A stretch of 64,000 nucleotides of DNA, taken from Nostoc sp. CHAB 5824 (GTDB taxonomy: Bacteria > Cyanobacteriota > Cyanobacteriia > Cyanobacteriales > Nostocaceae). The notes beneath the pieces were generated by a model. It did not search any database, was not told where the DNA came from, and was given only the letters and a program-made list of their open reading frames with translations. The position numbers were made by a program, and so were the translations under genes. Shown here in pieces: positions 42,768 to 51,445 of the stretch. The stretch covers positions 248,001 to 312,000 of the forward strand of contig NZ_JAIVFT010000003.1 of assembly GCF_020829665.1 (NCBI RefSeq), written 5' to 3'. The stretch's first letter is position 1, and each line of letters opens with the position of its first letter.

Positions 42768-44981
42768 GTGATTAGTGGACTATTAGAAAAACTCCGTGTC
42801 CCCTTTGTCAAAGTTCAGGATTCCCGTGAAACTTTCAAGAGCAAAAGCTGGTTGCAAATTATTTTAGTTACCAGTGTAGGCGTCACCGCCTTTATCTGGG
42901 GAGTTAGAGAACTCAGATGGTTACAGCCTTGGGAGTTAAGAGTTTATGACCAGATGTTGCGATCGCGTCCAGTACAAGCAACCGATCGGCGGATTTTGCT
43001 AGTAAAAATCACTGATGAGGATCTCAAAAAAGAGAAATGGACTCTATCAGATCGTACAATAAATCAGCTGTTAAAGAAAATAGAGTATTATCAACCGCGA
43101 ATTGTTGGTTTATATCTTTTTCAACCAGAACACAACAATTTGGCGGCTAAGAAGCAAAATCAAGATAACATCGTCAGCACCTGCTTGTTCAGCAGCTTGG
43201 GTAGAGATGAAATCCCACCGCCGCCTAATGTCCCTATAGATAATGTTGGGTTTAGCGATGTGGTTGCTGACAATGAAAACGACCAAATTATCCGCCGCAG
43301 TTTGTTATTTGCTAACTCTACAGATAAAAAATGTACAACATCATTTGCATTTGGGGCGCTAATAGCAATTAATTATCTGGAAAAACAAGGCATTGAATAC
43401 CAGTTCACTAAGAAAGGAGATTTCCAATTAGGTAAAATCCTCTTCCCGCGTTTACAAGCTAATTCCGGTGGCTACCAACATCTGGATGCAGATGGCTATC
43501 AAATACTATTAAATTACCGTCAACCCAATAGCCTCGCCGACGAAGTAACCCTCACACAAGTCCTTAGTGGTCAAGTCAACTCCAATTTAATCAAAGACCG
43601 CCTTGTAATTATTGGCACTACTGCGGCTAATCTACCTCCAGGTGGCTTTTATACACCTTACAGCGCTTTGCCAGATCAACCAGCTAGAATGCCTGCTCTG
43701 TTTATTCATGCACAGATAGCAAGTCAACTCATCAGTACAGTGTTGGATGGACGACCTCTAATTTGGTATTGGCCCGACTGGGCGGAACTTATTTGGGTGT
43801 GGGGCTGGTCGCTTTTAGGTAGTGTTTTAGTATGGCGGTGGCAAAATCCGTTGCTGTTGCTAGTGGTGGGAGGGACAACTCTAGTTGGCTTAGTAGGAAT
43901 CTGCGTTGCTTTGTTTTGGCAAGCCGGATGGATACCATTAATTCCCTCTGCTCTTGCTTTGGTGATTAGTAGCATATCTATGATTATTTATACTAGTTAC
44001 CAAAATCAGCGACAAACTCAGGTGATTATTCTGCAAGTTGAAAAACAACAAGAAGCGATCGCCCAATTAAATGTACTCTTAGAAGACAAAACAGCACTTC
44101 CTGACTCATGTCTTGATTTTCCTCCCCCAGTTGATTCACCAGAAATAAAATCAGGTGATTTGCTTTTGGGTGGACGCTACAAAATCTCTCAAGTTCTCGG
44201 TGCTGGTGGATTTGGTCGCACTTATTTAGCACAGGATACTCAACGCCCAGGTAATCCGATTTGCGTAGTTAAAAAGTTAATGCCAGCTCGTCAAGATATA
44301 CGATTTTTGCAAGTTGCTCGCAGGTTGTTTAATAGTGAAGCTGAAATTTTACAATCTTTGGGTAAACATCATCAAATTCCTGAACTACTTGCTTATTTTG
44401 AAGATGAGCAAGAATTCTATTTAATTCAAGAATATATCGAGGGACACACCCTAAGTGAAGAATTACCACCTGTACAGAATGTGCAGAACGAATTATTTGT
44501 GATGGAGATGCTCAAACAAGTTTTAGAAGTTCTAGAATTTGTTCACCAGCATCGAGTGATTCATCGTGATATCAAACCAACTAATATTATTAGATGCGCT
44601 CAAGATAATCGGCTGGTGTTGATTGACTTTGGTGCTGTCAAATTGATGCAACCGCCGAGTAGTGAGCAAACAGAATTAGCGACAGTAGCCATCGGGACGC
44701 GGGGTTATGCACCTCCAGAACAATTTGCCGGTCATCCCCGTTTGTGCAGTGACATTTACGCTTTAGGAATGATTGGCATTCAAGCCATAACTGGGATACC
44801 ACCGCAAGAACTTCACCCAGATCCAGAAACGGGTAATGTGAGGTGGCGGCAAACGGTACAAGTGAGTGAAGAATTAGCGGCAATTTTAGATAAAATGGTT
44901 TGCTATCATTTTAGCGATCGCTATCAATCAGCCACTGCCGTTTTACAAGATTTGAAACGTATGTGTAGCTCTGACGATTAG
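42768..44981 (+). CDS. CHASE2 domain Ser/Thr protein kinase
   Basis: 737 residues from GTG 42768. After a first membrane helix (~31-50) comes an extracellular CHASE2 sensor (WLQPWELRVYDQMLRSRP, ILLVKITDEDL, VIIGTTAANLPPGGFYTPY). Three more helices lie near 330-415, with a short coiled coil. The Hanks-type kinase domain (~468-730) has glycine loop GAGGFGRTYLAQD, Lys in VVKKLMP, catalytic HRDIKPTNII, DFGAVK and the APE-like APPEQF. All key residues are present, so it should be active. The signal recognised outside is unknown. It is the only gene in its unit; the next gene is convergent. Confidence 0.93.
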   Translation: MISGLLEKLRVPFVKVQDSRETFKSKSWLQIILVTSVGVTAFIWGVRELRWLQPWELRVYDQMLRSRPVQATDRRILLVKITDEDLKKEKWTLSDRTINQLLKKIEYYQPRIVGLYLFQPEHNNLAAKKQNQDNIVSTCLFSSLGRDEIPPPPNVPIDNVGFSDVVADNENDQIIRRSLLFANSTDKKCTTSFAFGALIAINYLEKQGIEYQFTKKGDFQLGKILFPRLQANSGGYQHLDADGYQILLNYRQPNSLADEVTLTQVLSGQVNSNLIKDRLVIIGTTAANLPPGGFYTPYSALPDQPARMPALFIHAQIASQLISTVLDGRPLIWYWPDWAELIWVWGWSLLGSVLVWRWQNPLLLLVVGGTTLVGLVGICVALFWQAGWIPLIPSALALVISSISMIIYTSYQNQRQTQVIILQVEKQQEAIAQLNVLLEDKTALPDSCLDFPPPVDSPEIKSGDLLLGGRYKISQVLGAGGFGRTYLAQDTQRPGNPICVVKKLMPARQDIRFLQVARRLFNSEAEILQSLGKHHQIPELLAYFEDEQEFYLIQEYIEGHTLSEELPPVQNVQNELFVMEMLKQVLEVLEFVHQHRVIHRDIKPTNIIRCAQDNRLVLIDFGAVKLMQPPSSEQTELATVAIGTRGYAPPEQFAGHPRLCSDIYALGMIGIQAITGIPPQELHPDPETGNVRWRQTVQVSEELAAILDKMVCYHFSDRYQSATAVLQDLKRMCSSDD

Positions 44982-45082
44982 AAATCGCGGTTACACATAC
45001 TTTCGTCCGCCTAACAAAAAATTAATGGTTTATAACCCGCAGAGATAGATTTTGTCTGTAATATCAAGGGTTTATACTTATA

Positions 45083-45829
45083 TTAGTTATTAGTGCTATT
45101 CATCTTTAGCCCATATTGACCTTGTTTTTCTATAATCTGAGTCAATATTTTGTGGCAATGACAGTCACTTTCACATTGATTTAATATGTCTTGTGGAGCA
45201 ATTTTACTAGAACCTAAAGCCAGACATATTTTTCCTGTACAAGTAATTTTGAAATAGTCTCTTAAATTACTTTCAGGAGGCAATTCGTTAATTTGATAGT
45301 TTGTTAAAGCTTCAATAAAGCCTAATACTCGTAAATGTCTCAATCTTTGCTCACAAGATTGCTCTTTTTTATACGGAAACTGTCTTTGATCTTTTTCAGC
45401 ACTAAATAAATTTTCTAGAGTTGTTCGCTCTCCATCATCTAGCAAGTAGTCAAAAAACTTTCTTTGGTTTTCATCATCTTCTATTAAAGTTCCTAGTAAA
45501 GCTAAAGCTTTTGACTCCTTTTGATTAGCCTCTATATTAGCTTTAATTTTACTATGGACTAAATTCAATTCTACTCCATTGCTACCAAATTGTAATTTTT
45601 CTATCCTTTCAAAAACTGAAGAGTTTAACAATAATATAATTGTTAAAATTCCTACTTCTGTTGTCTCTAATCTCCGGTTTTTATCAAGTCCTTTAGCTGG
45701 AATAAAAAGTAAGTAACCTAAAGCCACAATACTAATTATAATCCTGGAGGCAAATGCCCATTTCTTGGCATAATTGCGGAGGTTAGGCTGAAGAAAGTTC
45801 TTAAGTGTTTCAACTGTTTTCTGACTCAT
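45083..45829 (-). CDS. Membrane protein of unknown function (248 aa)
   Basis: 248 residues. Two hydrophobic segments lie at ~25-43 (FASRIIISIVALGYLLFIP) and ~55-72 (EVGILTIILLLNSSVFE). A cytoplasmic region follows (KIKANIEANQKESKALALLG, DDGERTTLENLFSAE) with a possible winged-helix-like part (LRHLRVLGFIEALTNYQI; YFKITCTGKICLAL). A cysteine/histidine cluster, CESDCHCHK, near the C-terminus could bind a metal. No recognised family. ATG 45829 was chosen as the longest start; codon use looks genuine. Confidence 0.7.
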   Translation of the reverse strand: MSQKTVETLKNFLQPNLRNYAKKWAFASRIIISIVALGYLLFIPAKGLDKNRRLETTEVGILTIILLLNSSVFERIEKLQFGSNGVELNLVHSKIKANIEANQKESKALALLGTLIEDDENQRKFFDYLLDDGERTTLENLFSAEKDQRQFPYKKEQSCEQRLRHLRVLGFIEALTNYQINELPPESNLRDYFKITCTGKICLALGSSKIAPQDILNQCESDCHCHKILTQIIEKQGQYGLKMNSTNN

Positions 45830-46567
45830 ACTACATTTTTATATCAAGATAATTGACTTTTGTTTGAGATAAACGCTCATAAGTAGCTTTCAAAAATTAA
45901 ATAGCTAGTTATATCGAAAAATGATACAGCTTATTACCCTGTTATTATCTCTGGAATACTTGGAGATATTTACCTCAACTTATTGCAGAACTGATAACAG
46001 TTGAATTTTCACGGTATCTGGAAAACTTCTCTTTAAATCTCTCTTTTTTTAGGAGAGAAACTTTGAATTTTCCCTTTTACCGCGTCGGGAAGGGGATTAG
46101 GTTTTTTGTGGGCTTTTCCACATGACATAAACCACAATGAGCAAAAAAACTAACACTTTATGTCTACATCCTGAACCTTTAGTTTTTCGGATATCTTCCC
46201 AAATTTCTAACACTTATGACAACAACGGACTATACCTGCAATCGCGCCTTATGCTGCAAAGACAAGCAAGTTTTATCAGCCAACGAAATCATCAGTAGCG
46301 ATTGCGATTGATAAGTTAGATTTGATGGGTCGCGATCGCAGTAACGCAAGTATCAGGTTAGCAGCCAGCCAAATAACACTTTCAGTGTTGATTGTTCAAT
46401 ATCCACAAATAGCAAAACACCATTTTTCCTCACAACAGCCTTCTTGTAAAGCATCTTTGCTGGAGTGCTAACCAGTATAATAGCCTGGATATTGTTTAAA
46501 AAAATTCGCAGCTAATCACTCTTCCCTTAGCGTCCTTAGCGTCCTTTGCGGTTCGATATCCTAAACC
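45830..46567. other. Intergenic region, no gene seen
   Basis: 738 bp between two divergent genes. It is AT-rich with scattered GCGATCGC-type sites (46290-46340) and contains no ORF of coding character or RNA hairpin that could be named. It should hold the promoters of both flanking genes. Confidence 0.5.
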
Positions 46568-47476
46568 ATGTCCACCCAACCTACAATCCAAAGCATATAT
46601 ACCGATGGTGCTTGCACCGGGAACCCAGGCCCTGGCGGTTGGGGAGTTGTCGTCTACTTTAGCGATGGCTCAATCCACGAAATGGGCGATGCATCCCCTC
46701 ATACGACTAATAATAAAATGGAAATGCAAGCTGCGATCGCAGCCCTACAATTCTTGCAAACATCTCAACAAGCCGAACCCATCATCCTTCATACCGATAG
46801 CGAATACCTGATTAACTGCGTTACTAAGTGGGTGAAAGGCTGGAAAAAGAAAGGCTGGAAAAAGTCAGATGGTAAACCCGTCCAAAACCAAGAGCTTTTG
46901 GAAACTCTTGATGAACTCAATACGCAACAGGTAAAATGGCAACACGTCAGGGGACATTCTGGTAACATAGGTAACGAACGTTGTGATGTGATCGCTCGCA
47001 CCTATGCTAGTGGCAAAATTCCTTCGCTACAACAATTATCTCCTACGAATTTTTATAAATCTTTACCTTCCACAAGTGAACTAAATGTAGCAAAGGTAGC
47101 TGATTCGGAAAAAAACTCTAGAATAATTAACCAAAATACCCAACAAGTCAGTACTTCTGCACCAGAAATAACTGTTATGGAACCATCAACTGGGCCAACT
47201 GCGGCCGCAACCGATGAAAAACCGCCAGAAATGAGGGTTTCGCAACTCCGCAACTTGGTCGAAACTCTGCGTATCGCTGACGAAATTGCTGAAAGAGGCT
47301 ACTTAATTACCAGTTCTGAGTTAGCAGACTTGATGGATGTCCATGCCAGCGCCGTTACCAGTCGGGGAGATCAATGGCGCTGGCGAAACTGGATAGTGTC
47401 ACGGGTACGCCGTGAAGGAAATCAAATTCTTTGGGAACTGGAACGCGGGGATCAAGTAGGAGGTGAAGAGGAGTAG
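46568..47476 (+). CDS. rnhA: Ribonuclease HI with C-terminal extension
   Basis: Cleaves RNA in RNA-DNA hybrids. Residues ~7-148 are a complete RNase HI: catalytic Asp in IYTDGACTGNPGPGGWG, Glu in TTNNKMEMQAAIAAL, Asp in LHTDSEYLINCV and the last His/Asp region VRGHSGNIGNERCDVIA. A basic handle KGWKKKGWKKSDGKPV is present. A linker (~150-220) leads to a second conserved helical part (VSQLRNLVETLRIADEIAERGYLITSSELADLMDVHASAVTSRGDQWRWRNWIVSRVRREG), likely a winged-helix or nucleic-acid module found only in cyanobacterial relatives. At 302 residues it is about twice the usual RNase HI length. Confidence 0.93.
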   Translation: MSTQPTIQSIYTDGACTGNPGPGGWGVVVYFSDGSIHEMGDASPHTTNNKMEMQAAIAALQFLQTSQQAEPIILHTDSEYLINCVTKWVKGWKKKGWKKSDGKPVQNQELLETLDELNTQQVKWQHVRGHSGNIGNERCDVIARTYASGKIPSLQQLSPTNFYKSLPSTSELNVAKVADSEKNSRIINQNTQQVSTSAPEITVMEPSTGPTAAATDEKPPEMRVSQLRNLVETLRIADEIAERGYLITSSELADLMDVHASAVTSRGDQWRWRNWIVSRVRREGNQILWELERGDQVGGEEE

Positions 47477-47560
47477 GGAGCAGGGGGAGCAGGGGGAGCA
47501 GGGGAGCAGGGGAAGAAGCAAGGGAGCAGGGAGCAGGGAGCAAGGGAGAAGAGTTTTCCC
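47472..47560. repeat. Purine-rich GGGAGCAGGG low-complexity repeats
   Basis: Tandem GGGAGCAGG-type units follow rnhA and run to ~47555. Similar sequence is found inside the hsdS insert (reverse strand, 198-235). The remainder of the 138-bp gap to cruG has no gene. Confidence 0.8.
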
Positions 47561-47614
47561 CTCAGCAAGAGCAGCACCCCGCCCCTGTGCTTCTTTCCCA
47601 TGCCCAATGCCCCA

Positions 47615-48853
47615 CTATATATATTTGCGTCCTCGCCACTCGCGTGGCTTGCGGAATGCAGATAAGAAGATTCGCAGCACAGCGAAGGGATCAGCTAAAG
47701 GGGAAAGCCAGAATAACCAACCGCCTTTAGCACTTTTGCGCTCGTAGGAAGGTGCGATCGCAATTAGCATAGCAAAGCGAATCACCACCAGAAATAAATT
47801 CAGTCCCAGTAAAAGCAGTGGGGGAGTAGGTAGAGACGCGATTAATCGCGTCTGTAGCGAGTAAGAGAGTGGGGGAGAAATCAACAAAAAAGTGAGGACA
47901 ATTAAAAGCGGTAGACCTTGAACAGATGTAAGTAGCCATAAATCTCCCCACAACTGCGAACGAGAAGTTGCATCTTTGAGGTCGAGACTCCGCCCCCATT
48001 CTTTCCATGTCTCCATCGCCCCTTCATACATCCGTACCTTCAGCACCTTTGCGCCATCTAAAAAGCCCACCTTATACCCTTGAGCAGCAATATTTCGTGC
48101 CAAAGTAACATCATCACAAAAAGAACCACTCGCACTGCTATAGCCACCCACAGCAGCTAAAACGGAGCGGCGACACAAAAAACACTGTCCATTTGCCATC
48201 ACCCGTTCTGGCTGCTCCGTATTGATCCCAGCGGGGTCAAATCGGTAAAGCAGAGTCATCAATAAAGCCGGTTGTAGCCAGCACTCTCCCGGATATTTGA
48301 GAATGAACTGGGGTGAAAGTGAAACGAGGTCATAGCCCTGTGCTTCGGCCGTCTTCACCAAACCAGCAACCAAACCAGGATGTGGTTGGATATCAGCATC
48401 CAGCCCCAGAAACCACTGACTAGCCTCAGAGCTATATAGAAAACCGTTATGCAACGCCCAAGGACGCCCCACCCAACCAAAGGGTAAGGGGTCATCTGTC
48501 ATCACGCGAAAGCGCGGATCTTTCTGCTGTGTCGCTTTTACCAAGTCGGGGGTGCCATCAGCAGACTTGCTGTCTACAACAATTATTTCCCGAACTTCGT
48601 AGCTTTGCTGACTTAAACCAGCTAACAGAGGGCTAATGCGAAGCGCCTCGTTCAATGTGGGAACGACTACGCTAACCTTACCCAAAAGCTCTGGTGTCGG
48701 TTGTTGCGGTTCTATTGGAGGATGGCGTCTTGGCCCCTTTAGCAGGCGCGAAAACAGAATCGCCGTTGCTGGTAGTTGGATAAGTAGCAATAAAATGGAT
48801 ATGGCGCTTTCTACTATTAAAGCGTTGTCTACTGTTGTCAAAATACTTATCAA
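47615..48853 (-). CDS. cruG: Carotenoid 2-O-glycosyltransferase CruG
   Basis: Adds a sugar to the hydroxylated carotenoid end group in myxoxanthophyll synthesis. Of 412 residues, a GT-A fold family 2 domain carries VSVVVPTLNEALRISPLL, IVVDSKSADGT, DxD in WFLGLDADIQPHPG and the acceptor region FCDDVTLARNIAAQGYKV, followed by KVRMYEGAMETWKEWGRSLDL. The N-terminal and three or four C-terminal membrane helices fit a lipid-soluble acceptor. It is immediately downstream of cruF on the same strand, the conserved cyanobacterial cruF-cruG order, which decides the name. A palindrome at 47835-47852 contributes codons (LQTRLIASL) in a loop between helices. Confidence 0.9.
   Translation of the reverse strand: MISILTTVDNALIVESAISILLLLIQLPATAILFSRLLKGPRRHPPIEPQQPTPELLGKVSVVVPTLNEALRISPLLAGLSQQSYEVREIIVVDSKSADGTPDLVKATQQKDPRFRVMTDDPLPFGWVGRPWALHNGFLYSSEASQWFLGLDADIQPHPGLVAGLVKTAEAQGYDLVSLSPQFILKYPGECWLQPALLMTLLYRFDPAGINTEQPERVMANGQCFLCRRSVLAAVGGYSSASGSFCDDVTLARNIAAQGYKVGFLDGAKVLKVRMYEGAMETWKEWGRSLDLKDATSRSQLWGDLWLLTSVQGLPLLIVLTFLLISPPLSYSLQTRLIASLPTPPLLLLGLNLFLVVIRFAMLIAIAPSYERKSAKGGWLFWLSPLADPFAVLRIFLSAFRKPREWRGRKYI
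47835..47852. repeat. 18-bp palindrome GACGCGATTAATCGCGTC inside cruG
   Basis: Perfect 18-bp palindrome, identical to copies at 51363-51380 and 51403-51420. It encodes the TRLIA part of CruG in frame. Flanking AGA and TGT match the intergenic copies, so this is the same dispersed repeat. Confidence 0.9.
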
Positions 48854-48928
48854 TTAAAATCGCAGTTATACAAAACAAATGGTCATGGGGTATGGGTTCC
48901 CCCACTCCCCACTTCCCAATCTATAAGC

Positions 48929-49840
48929 TTATTTCAAAGCAACTTTCACGCTTCTTGCCACCGAGACTTCCTTGCTTGCTGGTTCAACAGCAACTGGAGT
49001 AGAAGTGCTTGAACTGCTTAACCACAGCGCCACAGCGGGAGCCACACCAAGAAATAAGCCGAGCAACACAGGGATGGAGAACCCAGCGGCCAAGCTTAGT
49101 CCGGCGGCGAAGGCAAAGTTAGTTAAATAAACGATTAAGGGTAGATTAAGTTGCGATCGCTCTAATTTAATCGAAGCGTTTCTCCACAACAATCCTGCCA
49201 CACTCATAAACAGGGCGCTAGTGCCAAACCAACCTGCATAGTTCTGGTAAGGTGTCCCAAAGAATGCTCCTGGGTGTTCCCAATACCAAAAAGGCAGAGA
49301 AGTTTGACTCATAGCTGGCTCAAGGGCAAAATCCCAGCAAGTGAAGAGTAAAGCACCAACGGCTATAGCCGCAATATGGCGTCCCCAACTGGGTTTTTGA
49401 GCCACTTTCAAACCAGTTCTCGCAATTAAATAAGACGACAGCCCAACATAGAACCAAGATAAAGGAATAGTGAAAGGAACTAGCCCCCCAATCTTATAAC
49501 CCAAGCCACTCAAGTAGCTATAATCACCAAATGGAAAACCTGTACTGGTTCCCAGTAGTTCACTCCCCAAGGAAATAAACATAGCTGGCAGCATAAATCC
49601 TAGCCAAGTTCCCAATCCCAACGTCCGGTAGGCATAAATAGAGACAGCTATTGTCCCCAAGATGATATCAACTACACCGCCACCTGCCATACTTAACTGT
49701 ACGGCAGTTTCTCCAACCTGCGATAAGTTGAAAAGTATTTCGGCATTAGGTACGACCAGTAGCATCCCTACCAATCCAAAGGCTTTTGACACGATATGAC
49801 CAATGAGGCATACGCGTTCAGCAATAACAAGTTGTCTCAT
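48929..49840 (-). CDS. cruF: Carotenoid 1',2'-hydratase CruF
   Basis: Hydrates the psi-end of gamma-carotene-type carotenoids, the first myxoxanthophyll step. It is a 303-residue membrane protein with about seven or eight helices and family motifs GSELLGTSTGFPFGDYSYLSGLG, WFYVGLSSYLIA and TCWDFALEPAMSQTSLPFWYWEHPGAFFGTPYQNYAGWFGTSALFM. It is adjacent to cruG. ATG 49840 (MRQLVIAERVCLIG) is the natural start. High confidence from motifs and gene order. Confidence 0.92.
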   Translation of the reverse strand: MRQLVIAERVCLIGHIVSKAFGLVGMLLVVPNAEILFNLSQVGETAVQLSMAGGGVVDIILGTIAVSIYAYRTLGLGTWLGFMLPAMFISLGSELLGTSTGFPFGDYSYLSGLGYKIGGLVPFTIPLSWFYVGLSSYLIARTGLKVAQKPSWGRHIAAIAVGALLFTCWDFALEPAMSQTSLPFWYWEHPGAFFGTPYQNYAGWFGTSALFMSVAGLLWRNASIKLERSQLNLPLIVYLTNFAFAAGLSLAAGFSIPVLLGLFLGVAPAVALWLSSSSTSTPVAVEPASKEVSVARSVKVALK

Positions 49841-50264
49841 AATAATTCCTTAACAAGATGTGACACGCGGCTACTCGGCTGCTAACAGTTTACAAATGTT
49901 TAACAACATATTTAAATACTTTGTACCGCAATTCTCTACAAACTTGTTTGGCTTTCTTAGGAAGAGCATAACAGCTTACTGATTGAAGCTATAAAAAAAT
50001 ATGATGATAAACTTACTATTCTAAGCTATGTAGTCAAAATCCACATAATTTCACCTGCAAAAACTTCTGGTTTTTTGCCCCACTGATACCCGTATGATGA
50101 AAAACTCTTTCCATGCGGGAATCTCATTAAGGTAGGACAACGATTATAGATTAAGCAAGCCCTACAGGAAGTGTTAAGAATGATACATATATCTCAAAAA
50201 ATCACGCCAGAGGTTAGTAACTGTACCGTAATCTAGAAGTTGTCGATGAACAACTTCTAACTTA
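49841..50264. promoter_or_regulatory. Divergent promoter region of cruF and potD
   Basis: 424 bp without a gene, between cruF (minus) and potD (plus). It is AT-rich. No confidently placed -10/-35 or known operator. potD starts at 50265 after a stretch with two complementary segments (tagaagttgtcgatgaacaacttcta, 50234-50259) that could fold just before the ATG. Confidence 0.4.
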
Positions 50265-51350
50265 ATGACTAACAGACGCCAATTTTTAAAAGGGGTGGCA
50301 GCGCTTTCTAGCTTATCTTTAGCTGGTTGTGGCTGGAGGCTGGCTGAAGTACGTGCTAATTCTAATACGAATGATCAACGTGACCAACTTTATATCTTTA
50401 CCTGGACACAATATACTGACAACCAATTATTGAAAACTTTTAGCACCCAAACTGGCATGAAAGTGCTAGCAGATGTGTATGATTCCAATGATGTCATGCT
50501 GGCTAAATTGCAAGCTGGAGGCGGTGGCACTTACAGCATCATCTACCCATCCGATTATATGGTGCAAAAGATGGTAGACAAAGGTTTGTTAACAGAAATA
50601 AATCACGATCGCTTAATCGGTTTAGAGAATTTATTTCCGCGGTTTCAAAATCCTAGCTATGACCCCAATAACCGATATAGTATCCCTTTTAACTGGGGGA
50701 CAACAGGTTTACTTTATAATTCCGAAAAACTCAAAGATGCACCACAAGACTGGGATTACCTTTGGCAGAATCAAAGGCAACTTAATCAGCGGATGACCTT
50801 GCTCAATGATGTTCGAGAAGTGATGGGTGCAACGTTACGGATGCTAGGTTACTCTTACAACTCAAAAAATGAACAAGAAATCAAACAAGCTTATGAAAAG
50901 TTGAAGGTGTTAAAACCTGCGATCGCACGTTTTGATACCGACGCTTGGCAAAATCAAATTCTGGCAGGAGATTTACTATTGGCAATGTGCTATTCAGCAG
51001 ATGCGGTGAGAATCTCTCAAGAAAACCCTAAACTTAAATATGTAATTCCTCGCAGTGGTTCTTCATTATGGACAGACACTATTGTAATTCCTAAAACAGC
51101 CCCCAACCAGGCTGGAGCCTATGCTTGGATTAACATGATTCTGCAACCAGAATTAGCAGCCAAAATCAGTCAACGCCTTAGTGTTTCTACGCCTAATAGT
51201 GCTGGATTTGAGCAATTGCCAAAAACAATACAAAATAATACTAATTTATTTCCCTCAGAGTCACTCTTAGCAAATTGTGAACGTGTTACTCCTGTAGGAG
51301 AATTTGAAGAGATTTACGAGCGCTATTGGACTCAATTAACTAGCGGCTAA
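50265..51350 (+). CDS. potD: Spermidine/putrescine-type ABC transporter substrate-binding protein
   Basis: 361 residues. MTNRRQFLKGVAALSSLSLAGCG is a twin-arginine lipoprotein signal with lipobox LAGC. The PotD fold includes LYIFTWTQYTDNQLLKTFSTQTGMKVLADVYDSNDVMLAKLQAGGGGTYSIIYPSDYMVQKMV, PFNWGTTGLLYNSEKL, LAMCYSADAVRI and FPSESLLANCERV. Polyamine transport is the family role, although some members bind other cations. It is followed 95 bp later by potB. potA and potC are not in the window. Confidence 0.92.
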   Translation: MTNRRQFLKGVAALSSLSLAGCGWRLAEVRANSNTNDQRDQLYIFTWTQYTDNQLLKTFSTQTGMKVLADVYDSNDVMLAKLQAGGGGTYSIIYPSDYMVQKMVDKGLLTEINHDRLIGLENLFPRFQNPSYDPNNRYSIPFNWGTTGLLYNSEKLKDAPQDWDYLWQNQRQLNQRMTLLNDVREVMGATLRMLGYSYNSKNEQEIKQAYEKLKVLKPAIARFDTDAWQNQILAGDLLLAMCYSADAVRISQENPKLKYVIPRSGSSLWTDTIVIPKTAPNQAGAYAWINMILQPELAAKISQRLSVSTPNSAGFEQLPKTIQNNTNLFPSESLLANCERVTPVGEFEEIYERYWTQLTSG

Positions 51351-51360
51351 AATAGTTAAG

Positions 51361-51422
51361 AGAGACGCGATTAATCGCGTCTGTACAAAAGTTAAAAGTA
51401 GAGACGCGATTAATCGCGTCTG
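51361..51422. repeat. Two direct copies of the GACGCGATTAATCGCGTC palindrome
   Basis: Copies at 51363-51380 and 51403-51420, each in the context AGA...TGT, lie 40 bp apart between potD and potB. They can form two stem-loops in the mRNA or a larger one by pairing with each other. Confidence 0.9.
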
Positions 51423-51445
51423 TTATGATTTAAGAGTTATAAGTG

